Positions 36,561-47,600 of a stretch of 64,000 nt of DNA are shown here, piece by piece. Numbering within the stretch: position 1 is the first letter of the stretch; each line of letters starts with the position of its first letter. This stretch comes from Lophius americanus (taxonomy: Eukaryota > Chordata > Actinopteri > Lophiiformes > Lophiidae): the NCBI GenBank assembly GCA_037951165.1, contig JBBDHG010000009.1, forward strand, positions 12,736,501-12,800,500. Reading direction: 5' to 3'. The notes under the pieces were generated by a model. That model was not told the DNA's origin. It made no database searches and worked only from the letters and a program-made list of their open reading frames with translations. The translations under genes were made by a program, and so were the position numbers.

Positions 36561-37427
36561 TCACCTCTTCCTTTCAACCCTGCCGTCTCCACGCCATGGA
36601 GATAGGTTTTGGGGGAGTCTTGCCAGTTCATTAGAATTCACAGGGTTCCACTTCCCTGCCTAGCCATGCTAAGCCTCTCACACAGGCTGCCATGCCTGCG
36701 ATAATCTCCCCTCCTCTTTCCCCTTTCGCTCCTTCGCTCTCTATCCTCCTATCCCTTTCCTTTCTGTTCCCAAAGGCAGCTTCGCACAAAAGGAGATGCA
36801 GTGCAATTCATTCTTAAATCTGATTTCTATTGATCTATTGAAAAAATTGCTCTTTGAGGTGTGTGATAGCGCTCCAGAAGTGCTGATGATCTCTCTCCTT
36901 ACCAATGCCTTTTTTATCTGATAAACCAAATAAATGATTAGTTGCTTAATCGACAGCCTTTCCAGGATGTATATATATTTTTTTCAAGGGTGTATAAGAC
37001 AACTGAATATCTACCTCAAGCACTCGGCTGGGTAAACACTTTTGTTGCTTTTATACAAGAAATGGCCTGGCAATTGCACTAAACATCAAATACAAAATAT
37101 TTGATTCAATTGATTTTGAAATACTGGAGGCTCTTATTTTGGATTTAATTTTAGCTCTATAAATAAGCATGGTGGTAAAATAAAAGGGTATAGCCTTGTC
37201 AACCATTCGCTAGAAGTGCGGTGTTGTTGATTCTGATTACATGACAGTTGACAGTTGTTCTCTTCACCTGTGTAGGAATGATAGGCTTTCATATCGCTTC
37301 CTCTTGACCCAGCCACTCTATAAATATTGTGCGCGTGTATATGTGTATTGAGTGACAGAAGAAGATAGAGAAAATAGTAGCGACAAGGCCCCCGGGCTGC
37401 TGTAAATATTAAGGATGAAGGGCAGTG

Positions 37428-37878
37428 TACACTTGTCTGCCATACCATTAAAACCACCTGCCTAGTGTTGGGCAGCTCTCCATGTGTAGTAAACCGTTCG
37501 GCACTGTGAGTTGTGACACCTTTCTATCATAATCAGCCTTTTCCTTTTGTTGCACATTGTGCCCATATATTAGCTACAGACCTTGTCACCAGTTCACCAC
37601 TTTTCCTTCCCTAGACTGCTTTGGAAGGAAGTCACATCTGCAGACTCAGACCACCAAACAAGACCTGCAGTTCTGGAGATGCTCTGACCCCGTAATCTGG
37701 CCATCACAATTTGACCCTCATCAAAGACACTCATATCCCTAGGCTTACCCTTATTTTTTGCTTCCAACACAACAACTTATATGTATCCCACCATAATGAC
37801 AGGTTGCATTGTAACGAGATAGAAATTTGTTATTCTGACTTCAACAGTCAGTGGTTATAAATTTATGGCTGATCGGTA
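37428..37878 (-). mobile_element. Tc1/mariner-like element, internally deleted, copy 2
   Basis: The left end begins at a TA dinucleotide (TACACTTGTCTGCCATACCA, 37428-37447), and the right end finishes TTATGGCTGATCGGTA (37863-37878). The two are inverted versions of the same terminal sequence as copy 1. On the minus strand, 37660-37735 encodes an N-terminal helix-turn-helix stretch reading GQIVMARLRGQSISRTA, typical of Tc1 transposases. Everything encoding the catalytic domain is gone, since the left terminal repeat joins almost directly to the middle of the gene. At 451 bp it is a non-autonomous deletion derivative of the same family as copy 1. Confidence 0.85.
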
Positions 37879-39399
37879 AGGCACCCATAGGGGGGAATCT
37901 GACAGGTATTTTTTGGTTGAGATTGTGACTTACCTACAGCTGTGGTCCTGCTATAGAAACATTTTTCTGCTCTGTGGAAATCCGTTAGCCATAATAACGT
38001 GACATAATTACCTATAGCTACACCTTATACTATGAAACTCAGCTGCAGCGGTGGCATATATGTTTTTATTCTCCTCTATGTCCACCACACATTTGTGAAC
38101 ATAGTCCAAAAGTGTCCCCTATTTCCACTGAAATAGATATTCCCTTTGTTGTCTCTGTGATTTATTGAATACTTCAAGTGGAAGCTCCCCAGGAAATTGC
38201 CTGGAATGGCCCTAAATTGGTTTATGATTGTGTGGTGTGGACCGGTGCTGTTATGGTTCTAATATTATGCCCTCCACTCCTTGGCATCTGTATTAAATTG
38301 ATCTGTATTGTTTTCATGGAGTGCCTGTTGAAGCTTGTTAATTCTGCGGCTGCTTCAGGCTGGTGGTGCGGTTCCAAACACCCAGGTGACTTTGACATTG
38401 CGGTGGAATAAAGCTTTGACTCTCTAATGTACCTCATAACAAGATTTGGACACAGAATGAGAAAGCCCATAACTTTGTATCCAGAGTGTGATTGCAGGCA
38501 GAATCCAGGTTGGAGTCCGGTGCAGTACTGTAAGAGTTAACATGGATCAGTGCAAGGTGAATATGTGTATGTAACGGCTACTGACAGACGCTAATGAGGT
38601 CATTATCAGCTCTGGTCTTCTCCTCTCCTCCTGGGGCACCAGTGGATGCTATGCACCACATCTCAATTGAATTTCACTCCAAAGGGCTTGTTTACAGTAA
38701 ATACGTTTGTTTCAGTTAATCCAAGAGGAGGGCTGAGACACATGACTTGGCTGGTTTAAATGCATAGATTTAGTGTGTTGCGTCTGCTTCTGCTCGGTAC
38801 CAATAACCGAAACTCTGTCACTTCTTTGCAATTCGATGATCATGATTTCTGTTTCATAGACAAGGGTATTAAGTAATGATTGACTAAAATGATGCTATTA
38901 AGGGCTCCACATCAGTGATCATTACAGTACTACCCACAGACGTTTGACCATCAGTGCCTTTGTGGCTTAATCAATACACTAATGAATAAATATCAGTGAG
39001 GTATTGGCATTCTGTTCCTGGTAATATAAAGCAGTCAAGAAGGGGAGTGTGATCAACAGCAAATGAAGCAGCTTTGCCGGAAACATTTCTCTTTACGTAG
39101 CCATGTGCTTTAACAACAATTATAAACAGCTGTAGGAACTGTATTGGTTTTAGAGCTGAAAGTAAAGAGAAATATTAGTTTATTAGGGTTATCTTTATCT
39201 TAAATGGTTAGATCACCAAATTTACAAAATTTCTGTAGCACTTTTTTCACTCACCTCTCACGGTGTCTTCATCAGAGGTTATTTCCCCTTCCACCCCAAC
39301 AAAATACAGGTTAATAGAGTTGAGTTGGTGTCAAATATTACTAAAAACAAGATATGTTGTTTTCTGTATATCTTTATTAAATAGCAATAGGGTTAATGG
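37879..39399. other. Non-coding DNA, no gene seen
   Basis: Moderately AT-rich, with short frames only. Read on the minus strand, CTGTAG|GTAAGT (about 37928-37939) is a good isolated donor with no convincing acceptor beside it. Nothing else recognisable. Confidence 0.65.
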
Positions 39400-40079
39400 C
39401 CTAAAAAATAAAATGAGAGTTCTGATTTTACTGTCGGAATTCAGATTTTTATTCTTAAAAGCCTAATCTAACAAAGATTTTAAAAAGGTCTCAATCCTGA
39501 CCTTAGAGTCAAAATTTGAATACTTAAGTCTGAAATCTGTAATTATTTTCAGAATTGTGGGAGGTCTGACTATCGTCAAGACTTTTATTCTTGTTCATAA
39601 AAAAAAAAAGAAAATTCAATTTCATTTTCAATTTTTATTTTTTATTTTGTTTTTTTATTTCCAGAATTCTGAAATGAAGATCAAAATTTAATAAATTAGG
39701 ACGTCATTACAATAGTCAGAATCTTGTGAATTCTGACCACTGGGATTTTTTATTTTATTAAATGTATATGAGATTAAAGTCAAAATACAATAGAGTTAAA
39801 AGTCCAGACAATAGTCAAAGTTCATAGAATTCTGACTTTTGTCATGACTCTTCCTTTTATTTCATTTACAAAAAAATGTAAAACTTTTTTTAATTTTATC
39901 ATATCATTTTTGTTTTAAGGAAATATATTCTTAGAATTTTGAGATTTGAGTCAAGACTGAGATTTGAGTCAGACTTTTTTTCCTGACTTTGAAATCTTAT
40001 TTTTAGAAGTTTGAGGTTAGAATCAGAATTCTGACTTTTTCTATTACTTTAATTTTTTTTTTTAGAAATATACATTTTA
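39400..40079. repeat. Degenerate repeat region built on TCAGAATTCTGACTTT-like motifs
   Basis: Variants of GAATTCTGACT, CAGAATTCTGA, AGAATTTTGAGATTTGAGTC and TTAAAGTCAAAA recur across about 680 bp, mixed with T-rich runs. Examples lie at 39436-39451, 39660-39675, 39725-39742, 39828-39840, 39932-39977 and 40022-40040. An 18-bp unit is tandemly repeated at 39941-39976. Comparable arrays of AATTCTGACTTTTTTCTCAG type are, from memory, common in fish genomes; this one is old and decayed. Confidence 0.6.
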
Positions 40080-41339
40080 TTGAGAAATCCAACTTCAATT
40101 TTTAGAATTTTTAAGTAAATTAATTTTTTTGTGCCGCCCCAATCTGCTTCCATCATAAATGAGAGAGTCGGCATGATATTGATGACCTTTTTTGTGTTGA
40201 TACCTATAACCAATATCCTAACTTCATACTTCTCGATCCTGATAAGCCTACTCATATTTTAAATTTCTCTGTTCTAAAAAGTAACGTCATTGTTCGTGCA
40301 CAAAGCCAGTCACTTCTTTCATAGATCTCTGAATGCTGTTATTCGGAGGATAACACATAGGGAGAAAAACATGAACTTCTCCCAGCTCTGCCCTGAGAGT
40401 TTAATATGGAAGTTAACTTCCTCTTATATACTCTGACAAGCTAGCAGATTCATCCAGATTATTTCTTTCCCCCTTTGTGCGTAACGTTAAACCGTTCCTT
40501 TGTGAAGTCATAGTTTTGTTACAGAGTAACTGCTCTGCCACTGACTCCTCTGGTGAACTTTGGAGGTCTTACAGTGAGATGCCGCACATTCATAACAGAC
40601 AACCATGCAGTCTGTGACATCATATTGTTTTGAATGGTTTACCAGGGCCTGTCTGCACATACTTTTCATCCCAGGCGCGCTCCATTTGATGTTATGGGCC
40701 TCTGAATAGTATTTTGTGCATTAGATAGTGAGTAATAAGAGACCAGTGTCGACATAACATGAGTTAATTTGTTTAGTGCCTCTAATGTATCATAGACGGC
40801 CAAATGAAATATTGCCAGGGGAAAATTTATGTTGCAAGCTGCTGAGTCCTCATTTCCATTTTTATGTGGTTAGAAACACCTTTAATCTGTGGACAGAATG
40901 CAATAGACTGCATCCAATGAAATCGGAGATATTTGGAGAGCAAAATATATATCACACAGTCACATTGTTATCTGAAATCCTCTCCCTTTGAGGCACCACA
41001 GTTCCCTGGCAAAAAAATGCAGTCCCTCTGTGATGATATAAAAATCAGCAATCTGTAAAGGATGTGTAACAAGTCTCAAAACTATCCACATTTCAAAATT
41101 GGTGTTGCATAAAAAAATAGTGCCCCTTTTAATTTTTGGACTTCAGATGTGGCTGTGTCCGAAGATGAAACTGTACGATGTTTGTCTTCTAGATGATATT
41201 AGTCTCAGCTTATTCATGGAGATGCCAAAAGCAACGTGGTTATTGGCCAAGACTGGATTGGACTAAAACCCGAATATTGTATCAGAGAGAGGCAGCTGGT
41301 TAGGAGTCAGAACAGATTATCATATGAGAGAGGATGAGC
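40080..41339. other. Non-coding DNA, no gene seen
   Basis: A unique-looking, moderately AT-rich region between the degenerate repeat and the GC-rich segment. Short frames without similarity. The GTGCCGCCCCAATCTGCTTC stretch at 40131-40150 may still belong to the repeat upstream. Confidence 0.6.
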
Positions 41340-41546
41340 GAGGAGAGGGGGAGGAGGAGGGACGGAGGGAGAGAAAGCGAGACGTAGGAAGCAGGGGGCA
41401 AGAGCAAGGGGCATAGGAGGGAGAGAAGGAGGAATGATAGCGAGAAACTCATCGCCCGGTCGCTGTAGGGTGGAGAGGATCATCCAATCCCTTTCGTTAC
41501 TATCTCCACCACCTCAACTATCAAAAAGAGCGTTTGAATGCTGTCG

Positions 41547-41550
<4 letters not shown>

Positions 41551-41600
<50 letters not shown>
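41551..41600. repeat. (GT)25 microsatellite
   Basis: Twenty-five uninterrupted GT units, followed by degraded GAGTGTGAGTGTTTGAGAG. Cysteine-valine or valine-serine runs read through it are artefacts. Confidence 0.98.
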
Positions 41601-41603
<3 letters not shown>

Positions 41604-41759
41604 TGTGAGTGTTTGAGAGTGAGAGGGAGAGGGGGAAGAAGGTCCTATGAGAGGTCAGGAGAAGAAGCTGAGGCTTTACTCATCTTCTCTCTGTGTAGGC
41701 CCACCGCTGCTTGCAGACATCTGGCCCCACACTGATCACTCATATCTACAGACAGGCAG

Positions 41760-41792
41760 GGGGAGGAGGAGGAGGAGGAGAAGGAGAAGGAG
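41760..41792. repeat. (GGA)n microsatellite
   Basis: Imperfect GGA/GAA units giving a purine-only tract. Arginine runs in one frame come from the repeat. Confidence 0.9.
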
Positions 41793-42536
41793 CAGAGCGC
41801 GTCAGTCATTGAGCCACAGAAAAATTACTCATACCCTCTAATCCATCCCCTCCACTGGTCCTTTTTGGTGCTGCTTCTCTCTGTTGTTTCCTCTGCTCGT
41901 TTTCTCCTCCACACCGCTCTCATCCCCGCTCCACCTTTTATTCCCCCTGTGACTTTTTTTTGCTCATCCCTGACATTGCACCGTCTTTAAAAGAGGAAAA
42001 CCATGGGAGTACAAAGGGGGGCAGAAGAAGAGCTGGTGTCAGCTAGAACTGGTTGTGACTTTATCCACGGACGGGAAAGATAAGCCACAGAAGACAGTGA
42101 GCGTGTGCTGTGTCTACCGAGCCAGTATACAAGACTCTGACTGCAATCAGTGGGAAGAGGGCCAGCTTCCCTGCCTGAGCTCTCAGCGCCCCTACTGGCT
42201 GCACGCTGTGCCAATCAAGGGCTAGTGGGTGGGGAGCAGTCAGACATGAACGCTGATGTCACAGTCACATGGATTCTGGTGTGGTCATGCTCGGAGCCTG
42301 AGAGACAGAGCTGTGCTGGCCAGCTGCTGCTGAGACAGCAGTGGAGGGCTTTGCGCTGGTGATAGTTGTTCTCTTATGGACTCGAAGCTTAATGATGTAT
42401 TTTGTGATTTCAGCTATGAAAGGTAAGAGCAAACTGCATGCTGATCCTGCACCCTGAGTAACAAGTAGGGAAGTGCGGCTCTGCTATTCAGAGCCTGCCA
42501 ACTCTTTGCATTTCATTTGCAAGGCATGAATGTGAC

Positions 42537-42567
<31 letters not shown>

Positions 42568-42578
42568 AAGAGAGAGGG
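42537..42578. repeat. (GA)n microsatellite
   Basis: About thirteen perfect GA units (42537-42562) followed by interrupted GCGAGAAAGAGAGAGG. Purine-rich context continues to about 42608. Confidence 0.95.
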
Positions 42579-43320
42579 GGACAGGGCAAGAGAGAGAGGC
42601 AGGGAGGGAGTAATACTGTGCTCCAGGATGTGTTCAAGCGAATCGAGCGTTTCCAATATATCTGTCCAGAATATTTTTTTTCATTATACAGATAATTGAG
42701 CCTTTCTTCTATACAGATCTGTAAAGATTTGTTGTTGCTTTGATTGTATTATTTTCGTTGGGTGATTGAACTGCTACTGTTGTGTTGGGGTGCTGTGGAA
42801 ACACAGCGTGCAGCAGCTCCTGAGGTTCCGAGCAGAAGTTTCTTGGCTTTGACGGGAGGGGGCATCGAGATGGGGGTTCAGAGGGAGGGAAAGCGGTTAC
42901 TGTCACTACTCCTTTCTGCCCCGATCTTAATCCTGTTGTTCCAGTCCGACGGACGTGTCTGTTCCACAGGAAGATGTGCGTGGCAGTGTTGAACGTTGGT
43001 CGCAGACGGGCGACGAGGCACTGGCGAGACTGACAGACTGTGATTCTTTGAGTCGATACTGTGCACGTGTGTGCATTTTTGTCATGTGTGTGAGCGCGTT
43101 ATGTTCCACTGACCTATTTTTTAGGGAGTTGGGTTTGCATGTGTGGCCATGAGGGCAGGACTCGGTCATTTCAGTCTCTGTTATGTTGATCTTGTATGCT
43201 TGATCCGAGCACCTCCTTCACACCGGCATACACACGCACACACACCTCCACGCAGACACTGAGATCAGTCAGACAGAGAACTTAGTGCTCTCTTCTCCCG
43301 CGTGCTTGCACACACAGACA

Positions 43321-44500
43321 CCCATATAATCATGTTTTCACCCATATCAGTGATGTGATGTGATGCACCCAAATGTGCATCACATAGAAAAAAGCCACGA
43401 TGAGACACAGGCAGCTGTCATATTCTGTTGAGTGGAAAATGTCAGAGGTGATCATATGATGTCATACTTTCTTACTGGCGTAGTTCTAAAAAAAGTTCAA
43501 TTCAAAATAATATTTATGACACAAAAGCAGTGGTGGATATTGAAATTACTTTTAGCATTCAAATGATGTTTGTAACATGTGCATATGTACATGTGTTTAA
43601 AATATAATAATTCTTTCATTATATTATTTTCGCTACTAATATTAGTAATATTCATAAAAATCCTTAGAGCTTATCAGATTGTGTTTTTACTTTCAGTATT
43701 ACTTTGTCGTGTCTTGCCGCTTTGTATCTTCTCCTATTTGTTGTGAAACTGGCATTGACCATACTTTTACTTTTTTTTTCATCTCTTCACTTTTTTTTCT
43801 TGGTTTGCTTATTACACCGTGATAAGTCATTTATAAAGTGAGGCTCACAGTCATTGAAGACATTGTGTGAAATTGAGATAGAGTGCAGTGCTATATCCTC
43901 TTTCCAAAGAGAGGGTTATGAAAAATGACGTTTGACCTATTGTTCCTTATGTGGAGTTTATAGAGAAGGGCTTTATGAAATCACATATTTTCAGACAGAA
44001 GTGTTATGTCATTTTACACAACTTAAAGTCTGATATGTGCATAGAATTTTATTTTGTATATATTCATTATTCTCTCTTTTAAAAAAAAAAATAAATCGAT
44101 TGAATATAACCATATAAATAGAAATGTGGTAGCAACCTTTTTGGACTTACTTCTAAAAGTACCTTTTTAGTAGCTTTTTAGTTTCTGTCTATTTGCCATT
44201 ATAGAGACTTTAAGTTTGGCAAGAGTTATTGGTGTCACGATAGGGTGCTGCCATGGGGTGATACATAGTCAGAAATGAAATGAATGCTATCAAGGTGAAA
44301 CGTTGAAAACTTATTTTGAATGTATTATTAAAGTCCTCTTGCTTATAATTATGTTATTAATGCTCCATTCTCATACTGCACAATTTGGGGTTTTTCTACT
44401 CATACGGCGCACTAAGAAGAATAACTTCCTATCTGAAATCTCTGTGTCTATACCAAACACCCTTTCTGCTGCCCACCTCTACCTCTCTCACTCACTCTTT

Positions 44501-44505
<5 letters not shown>
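43321..44505. other. AT-rich non-coding DNA, no gene seen
   Basis: Contains a GTGAT short tandem near 43350-43365, AT-rich sequence at 43.47-43.66 kb and an A(11) tract at about 44080-44091. Frames are short and unrecognisable. Confidence 0.65.

Positions 44506-44559
<54 letters not shown>
44506..44559. repeat. (CT)n microsatellite
   Basis: About 26 uninterrupted CT units in a wider pyrimidine tract (about 44470-44572). Serine-leucine frames across it are artefacts. Confidence 0.97.
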
Positions 44560-44563
<4 letters not shown>

Positions 44564-44614
44564 TCTCTCTCTATTTTTGTTTCAGCCTTTCTACCACTCC
44601 ATTGCCTCTCAAGT

Positions 44615-44750
44615 ACCTAATTACCTGTAATGGAAACATCCCTCTCATTACCCCATGCAAATTAAGCAGCCTACTCAGCACAATTAAGATGAAAATTCCA
44701 ATTACATAATTAAAGAAAGTTGTTTGATGTGTGGAACACATCAAACAACA
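44615..44750. promoter_or_regulatory. Candidate conserved element with POU octamer and perfect hairpin
   Basis: Contains the exact octamer ATGCAAAT (44655-44662), several homeodomain-type cores (CACAATTAAG, CATAATTAAAG) and, at its right edge, a perfect 14-bp inverted repeat GTTGTTTGATGTGT (44719-44732) with its complement at 44736-44749 and a 3-bp spacer. POU plus homeobox sites are typical of neural enhancers. No reading frame of note. Confidence 0.3.
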
Positions 44751-46180
44751 GAAAAATCGGGGAAAAAAAGTGCGTCACATCCAGTGGAAATATAATTATC
44801 CCTTCAAAAAAGATGAGTATTAGCTGTATGTTGCAGCAGGGTTTTAAAATGTCTGATGCAGGACTCAGGAAGCGTGCAGTCTGCACATAAATATGTGATT
44901 TAACACAAGTGTGCACTAGACTGTAAAACATTTTTCTTGGGCCTTAGAGAAGATGAAGCTAAATATCTTGTGATAGGCGCTTTAAGGCTGTGTTAACAAG
45001 GCTGTAAATATTTGCTGTAGATTTGGTACTCTTTGTCTCTTTCTATCAGTGGCTGATTGAAGTGCTCACTACCCACTGCTGCAGGCTCTCACACATTAAA
45101 GCAGAGGTTAACAAGATTGGCTGTTATCCAGTTAGGGACTGAGGACACGAAGAGCCAAAGGAAAAATGCCTCAGATTAAGGGAAAGGTAAATTTAGCACT
45201 AGTCACATGCAAGGATTTAAAATAAAAGACCCAACTATTTAGAACATTTTAAGAAGCCTTCTTATTCTGACTCATACTTGTTTGCTCTGGAAAGGACTTT
45301 TATTCCTCCGTCTGTTTGCGGGATTACTCAAGAATAGTTGGATTGGTTTTGATTAAACCTTCTGGAGAGGTAGGGTAGGGCACTCACTCGGGGCTACAAA
45401 CTTCAATTTGTACTTAAAATGATGCGGATTTTAATGTTCATGTACTTAGAATGCCACATTTGTAACAGAATAATTACACAAAAAGCTATCTGGTCAAAAA
45501 ATAATGTGTAAAATATATATGTTTAATGTCGATGATTGAAGTTTTTAAAAGGATGGTTTCACATTTAACAGTCCAAACAGTGACAAACACAGAAAAGGGC
45601 GACGGTTACTGATTGTGGGTGCTGCCTTTAAGTTGGCTGAGGAAGTGGAATGGCGTCCTGTCAGGTTATAACGTGTGCGAGGTGTGTCAGTCTGTGCTGT
45701 GTACTCTCAGGCGAGCAACCTGGCCGCCTGACTGTGTGTGGAGCTACTGTTTAATGAGATATTGACTGCCCATTGAGAGCATGGATTTCTGATTAAGTTC
45801 CATGGAAGATTGAGGGGGTAGAGGAGCCGAGGGATAGGTATGTATTTTTGGAATTGAAATGGTTCTCTGTTTTGAGGCCAATAATTGATATCGTTTCAAG
45901 TATTTTAAGTCTCCTCACATTTATTATCAACTGCGATGGGCACTTAATAACATAAATTGTATCATAAATTGTCAAAATCATTTACTCTGTGGCCTAATAA
46001 ATAATTAATAATAAAACAATCTAAAACAGTATATGACTTTAAATAAGCCCTTGAAATGCTATGCATACTTTAAAAGGTACTGATACAAAATACACATATT
46101 TATGGCCCTGGATATATTTATGATTCCCATCTAACAAACACAAATTTACAACTCCAGGGCATCTAACATCTCTGTCAGTC
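44751..46180. other. Non-coding DNA, no gene seen
   Basis: Mostly AT-rich. The part at 45296-45440 may be an old dispersed repeat and is listed separately. Short frames only. Confidence 0.6.
45296..45440 (+). repeat. Possible old interspersed repeat fragment
   Basis: CCTCCGTCTGTTTGCGGGAT and ACTCAAGAATAGTTGGATTG (within 45307-45346), followed by GGAGAGGTAGGGTAGGGCAC (45364-45383), resemble a dispersed vertebrate repeat I recall with GTTTGCAGGATTACTCAAAA and GGTGGAGGGGTAGGGTATGG motifs. Only the order and partial identity support this. The copy is short and diverged. Confidence 0.35.
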
Positions 46181-46219
46181 ATCTTGTCTTTTCAGTCACG
46201 TCTTGTAATTTTGACAGGT

Positions 46220-46633
46220 TAGTCCAATCACAGGCGAATTTAAATGACTCCCGTCCTGAAGCTCCGTCAGACAGCGCAGCACAACAGGCAGCAGCTACAC
46301 AAGATGATTTTTCTTCATCTACAGCATCCGCACCAAGTTAAGGCAGGTTTTCTCAATTTGAATCCCCATGCAGGTAAAACACGGACCTAGGCTTAATCAA
46401 ATGCCTCTAACTTAAGGGTAATTTCCTGCTTTACTTTCACTCAGTATTTCAGGAGTCACTTATAGATCCTTTGAAGTCCCTCGGTGTCATGCAGAATTTA
46501 GCTGCTGATAGAACACTTCCTCTGTCAGCACTCCTTAGATAATCATATACACAGTCCATGCAGTTAAAGAACATATCTTCACTTTCATTTTTCTCTCTTT
46601 CTTCCTGTAGCTTCCACTGAAGAACAAATATAG
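46220..46633 (+). other. Candidate small spliced transcription unit
   Basis: A CCAAT box (46224-46228) and TTTAAA (46239-46244) precede a possible first exon (about 46265-46373). It contains an ATG (46304) whose frame stays open for 23 codons up to CCATGCAG|GTAAAA, a donor at 46374. About 237 bp downstream, a long pyrimidine tract ends in TTTCTTCCTGTAG (46598-46610), a strong acceptor. Joining the two would extend the frame to a TAG at 46631-46633, giving a peptide of about 31 residues. No similarity is recognised. It may be a non-coding RNA, a small-ORF transcript, or chance. Confidence 0.22.
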
Positions 46634-46726
46634 AGTAGGGGTTGTTCTCAGTGACCCTTTACATTCTAAAGCTGTGTGGTCATCTAGAATACTGACATCC
46701 AAACTGCCCGCGGTTGATATATATAC

Positions 46727-46789
46727 ATATATGTGTGTACGTTAATTATATATGTGTGTATGTTAATTATATATATGTGTATGTTAATT
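46727..46789. repeat. Three-copy 21-bp minisatellite, TA/TG-rich
   Basis: Three units of the form ATATATGTGTGTAYGTTAATT at 46727-46747, 46748-46768 and 46769-46789, differing at one to three positions. An AT run precedes them (46717-46725). It is a local tandem duplication of a microsatellite-plus-unique sequence. Confidence 0.9.
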
Positions 46790-46794
46790 ATATA

Positions 46795-47018
46795 AACAGT
46801 AACAATAGTAACAAGAAGAACTATGCATTCCTTTCATACCCCGTTTTACCCTCATAGGCTTTTCCACTTGGGCTTCAGAAGTTAACAAAATTTTAAGAGA
46901 GTGAAGGGTGAAGTTTTTACTTTCATTCTTAGCTCTGTTTCGTGCAATTGGGCTTTTTCCTCTGTGGGCCTCTGGAGGGCTGTCCATTTGCTTTTTGAAG
47001 TTGCATCAAAGAGGAAAT
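46795..47018. other. Short non-coding interval, nothing recognised
   Basis: Ordinary mixed sequence between the minisatellite and the G tract. No feature beyond short frames. Confidence 0.6.
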
Positions 47019-47040
47019 GGGGGGGGGGGGGGGGGGGGGG
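47019..47040. repeat. G(22) homopolymer
   Basis: Twenty-two G residues in a row. It can form stacked G structures and is hard to sequence, so its true length is uncertain. The minus strand is a C tract. Confidence 0.9.
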
Positions 47041-47394
47041 CATTATTGATTTTGCGTTTTGTCTGACTCAAACACTGAGGACAGAAAAACACATAAGGAG
47101 TTAGGTGTTGACAGTGGGGCAGAGGGAGACACAACCTAAAACAGGTAGAAGGTGAGGATCTCTCCCTCGAGTTGTGAGCTTAGTCCTCTGGCTTCCATCA
47201 TTTCTCTTCTCCCTTTTGTCCTTAATGGAGGAACAAATAACATCCCCTTACTGTACAGCGGGAGACAAACCTTCGGTTCTCCCCGCCACTTTGGATGGCT
47301 TTCCCGCCTCCTCCTCCTCCATGACTCCCAAGCTTTGACAGCAATCTCAAGTTGACCTGCTTTTCTATGAAACACCACGCTACTCTCCTCTCAG

Positions 47395-47600
47395 TTGTAA
47401 TCAGATATTCCTGCTAGGCAAGCATGCTGGCAGCAGGCAAGAAGGGGAGTATTGTTTGGTTTCTTTATCATATTTATCCTCCTCCTGTGTTTGCCCGGCT
47501 GAAGTGAGATGAGAGTTGTTCAGGCAATAAGAGCTCTAAAAAGGAGCTCTCAATAAGACCTGTCAATAGCATGGATTAATCAGAGCTCGTACTATGAACA
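47395..47600. promoter_or_regulatory. Candidate conserved non-coding element
   Basis: Complex sequence with GAGCTC sites flanking AAAAAGG (47531-47550), CATGGATTAATCAGAGC (a TAATC-type site, about 47571-47587) and TTTATCATATTTATCC (about 47464-47479). No microsatellite or reading frame interrupts it. Confidence 0.25.

Larger units (their letters stand above)
26671..37427. other. Non-coding DNA, no gene confirmed
   Basis: A long stretch without a recognisable coding region. Highlights: the microexon-like segment at 28079-28108; TG-rich sequence at about 29769-29810; a perfect 16-bp AT palindrome at 31494-31509; two copies of the palindrome TGCAGATCTGCA (31634-31645 and 34576-34587); a 14-bp tandem TGAACGCTTAAATT (about 32401-32426); and AT-rich sequence at 33.65-33.92 kb. 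A strong but unpaired acceptor, TTTCTTCTTTTCTTCTAG, ends at 36155. Frames stay below about 135 codons. Confidence 0.6.
41340..43320 (+). promoter_or_regulatory. GC- and purine-rich segment, possible promoter or first-exon region
   Basis: In contrast to its AT-rich surroundings this segment has GGAGG-rich purine runs (41340-41430), (GT)25, (GGA)n, more CpGs, and a (GA)13 tract. A good-context start (AAACCATGGGAG, ATG at 42003) opens a frame of only 26 codons. Near 42400-42430, TTTTGTGATTTCAG precedes the nine bases CTATGAAAG, which are followed by GTAAGAGC. This is a paired acceptor and donor around an ATG. The layout is like a 5' untranslated region of a developmental or neuronal gene, but no downstream coding exon is recognised. 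Confidence 0.25.
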
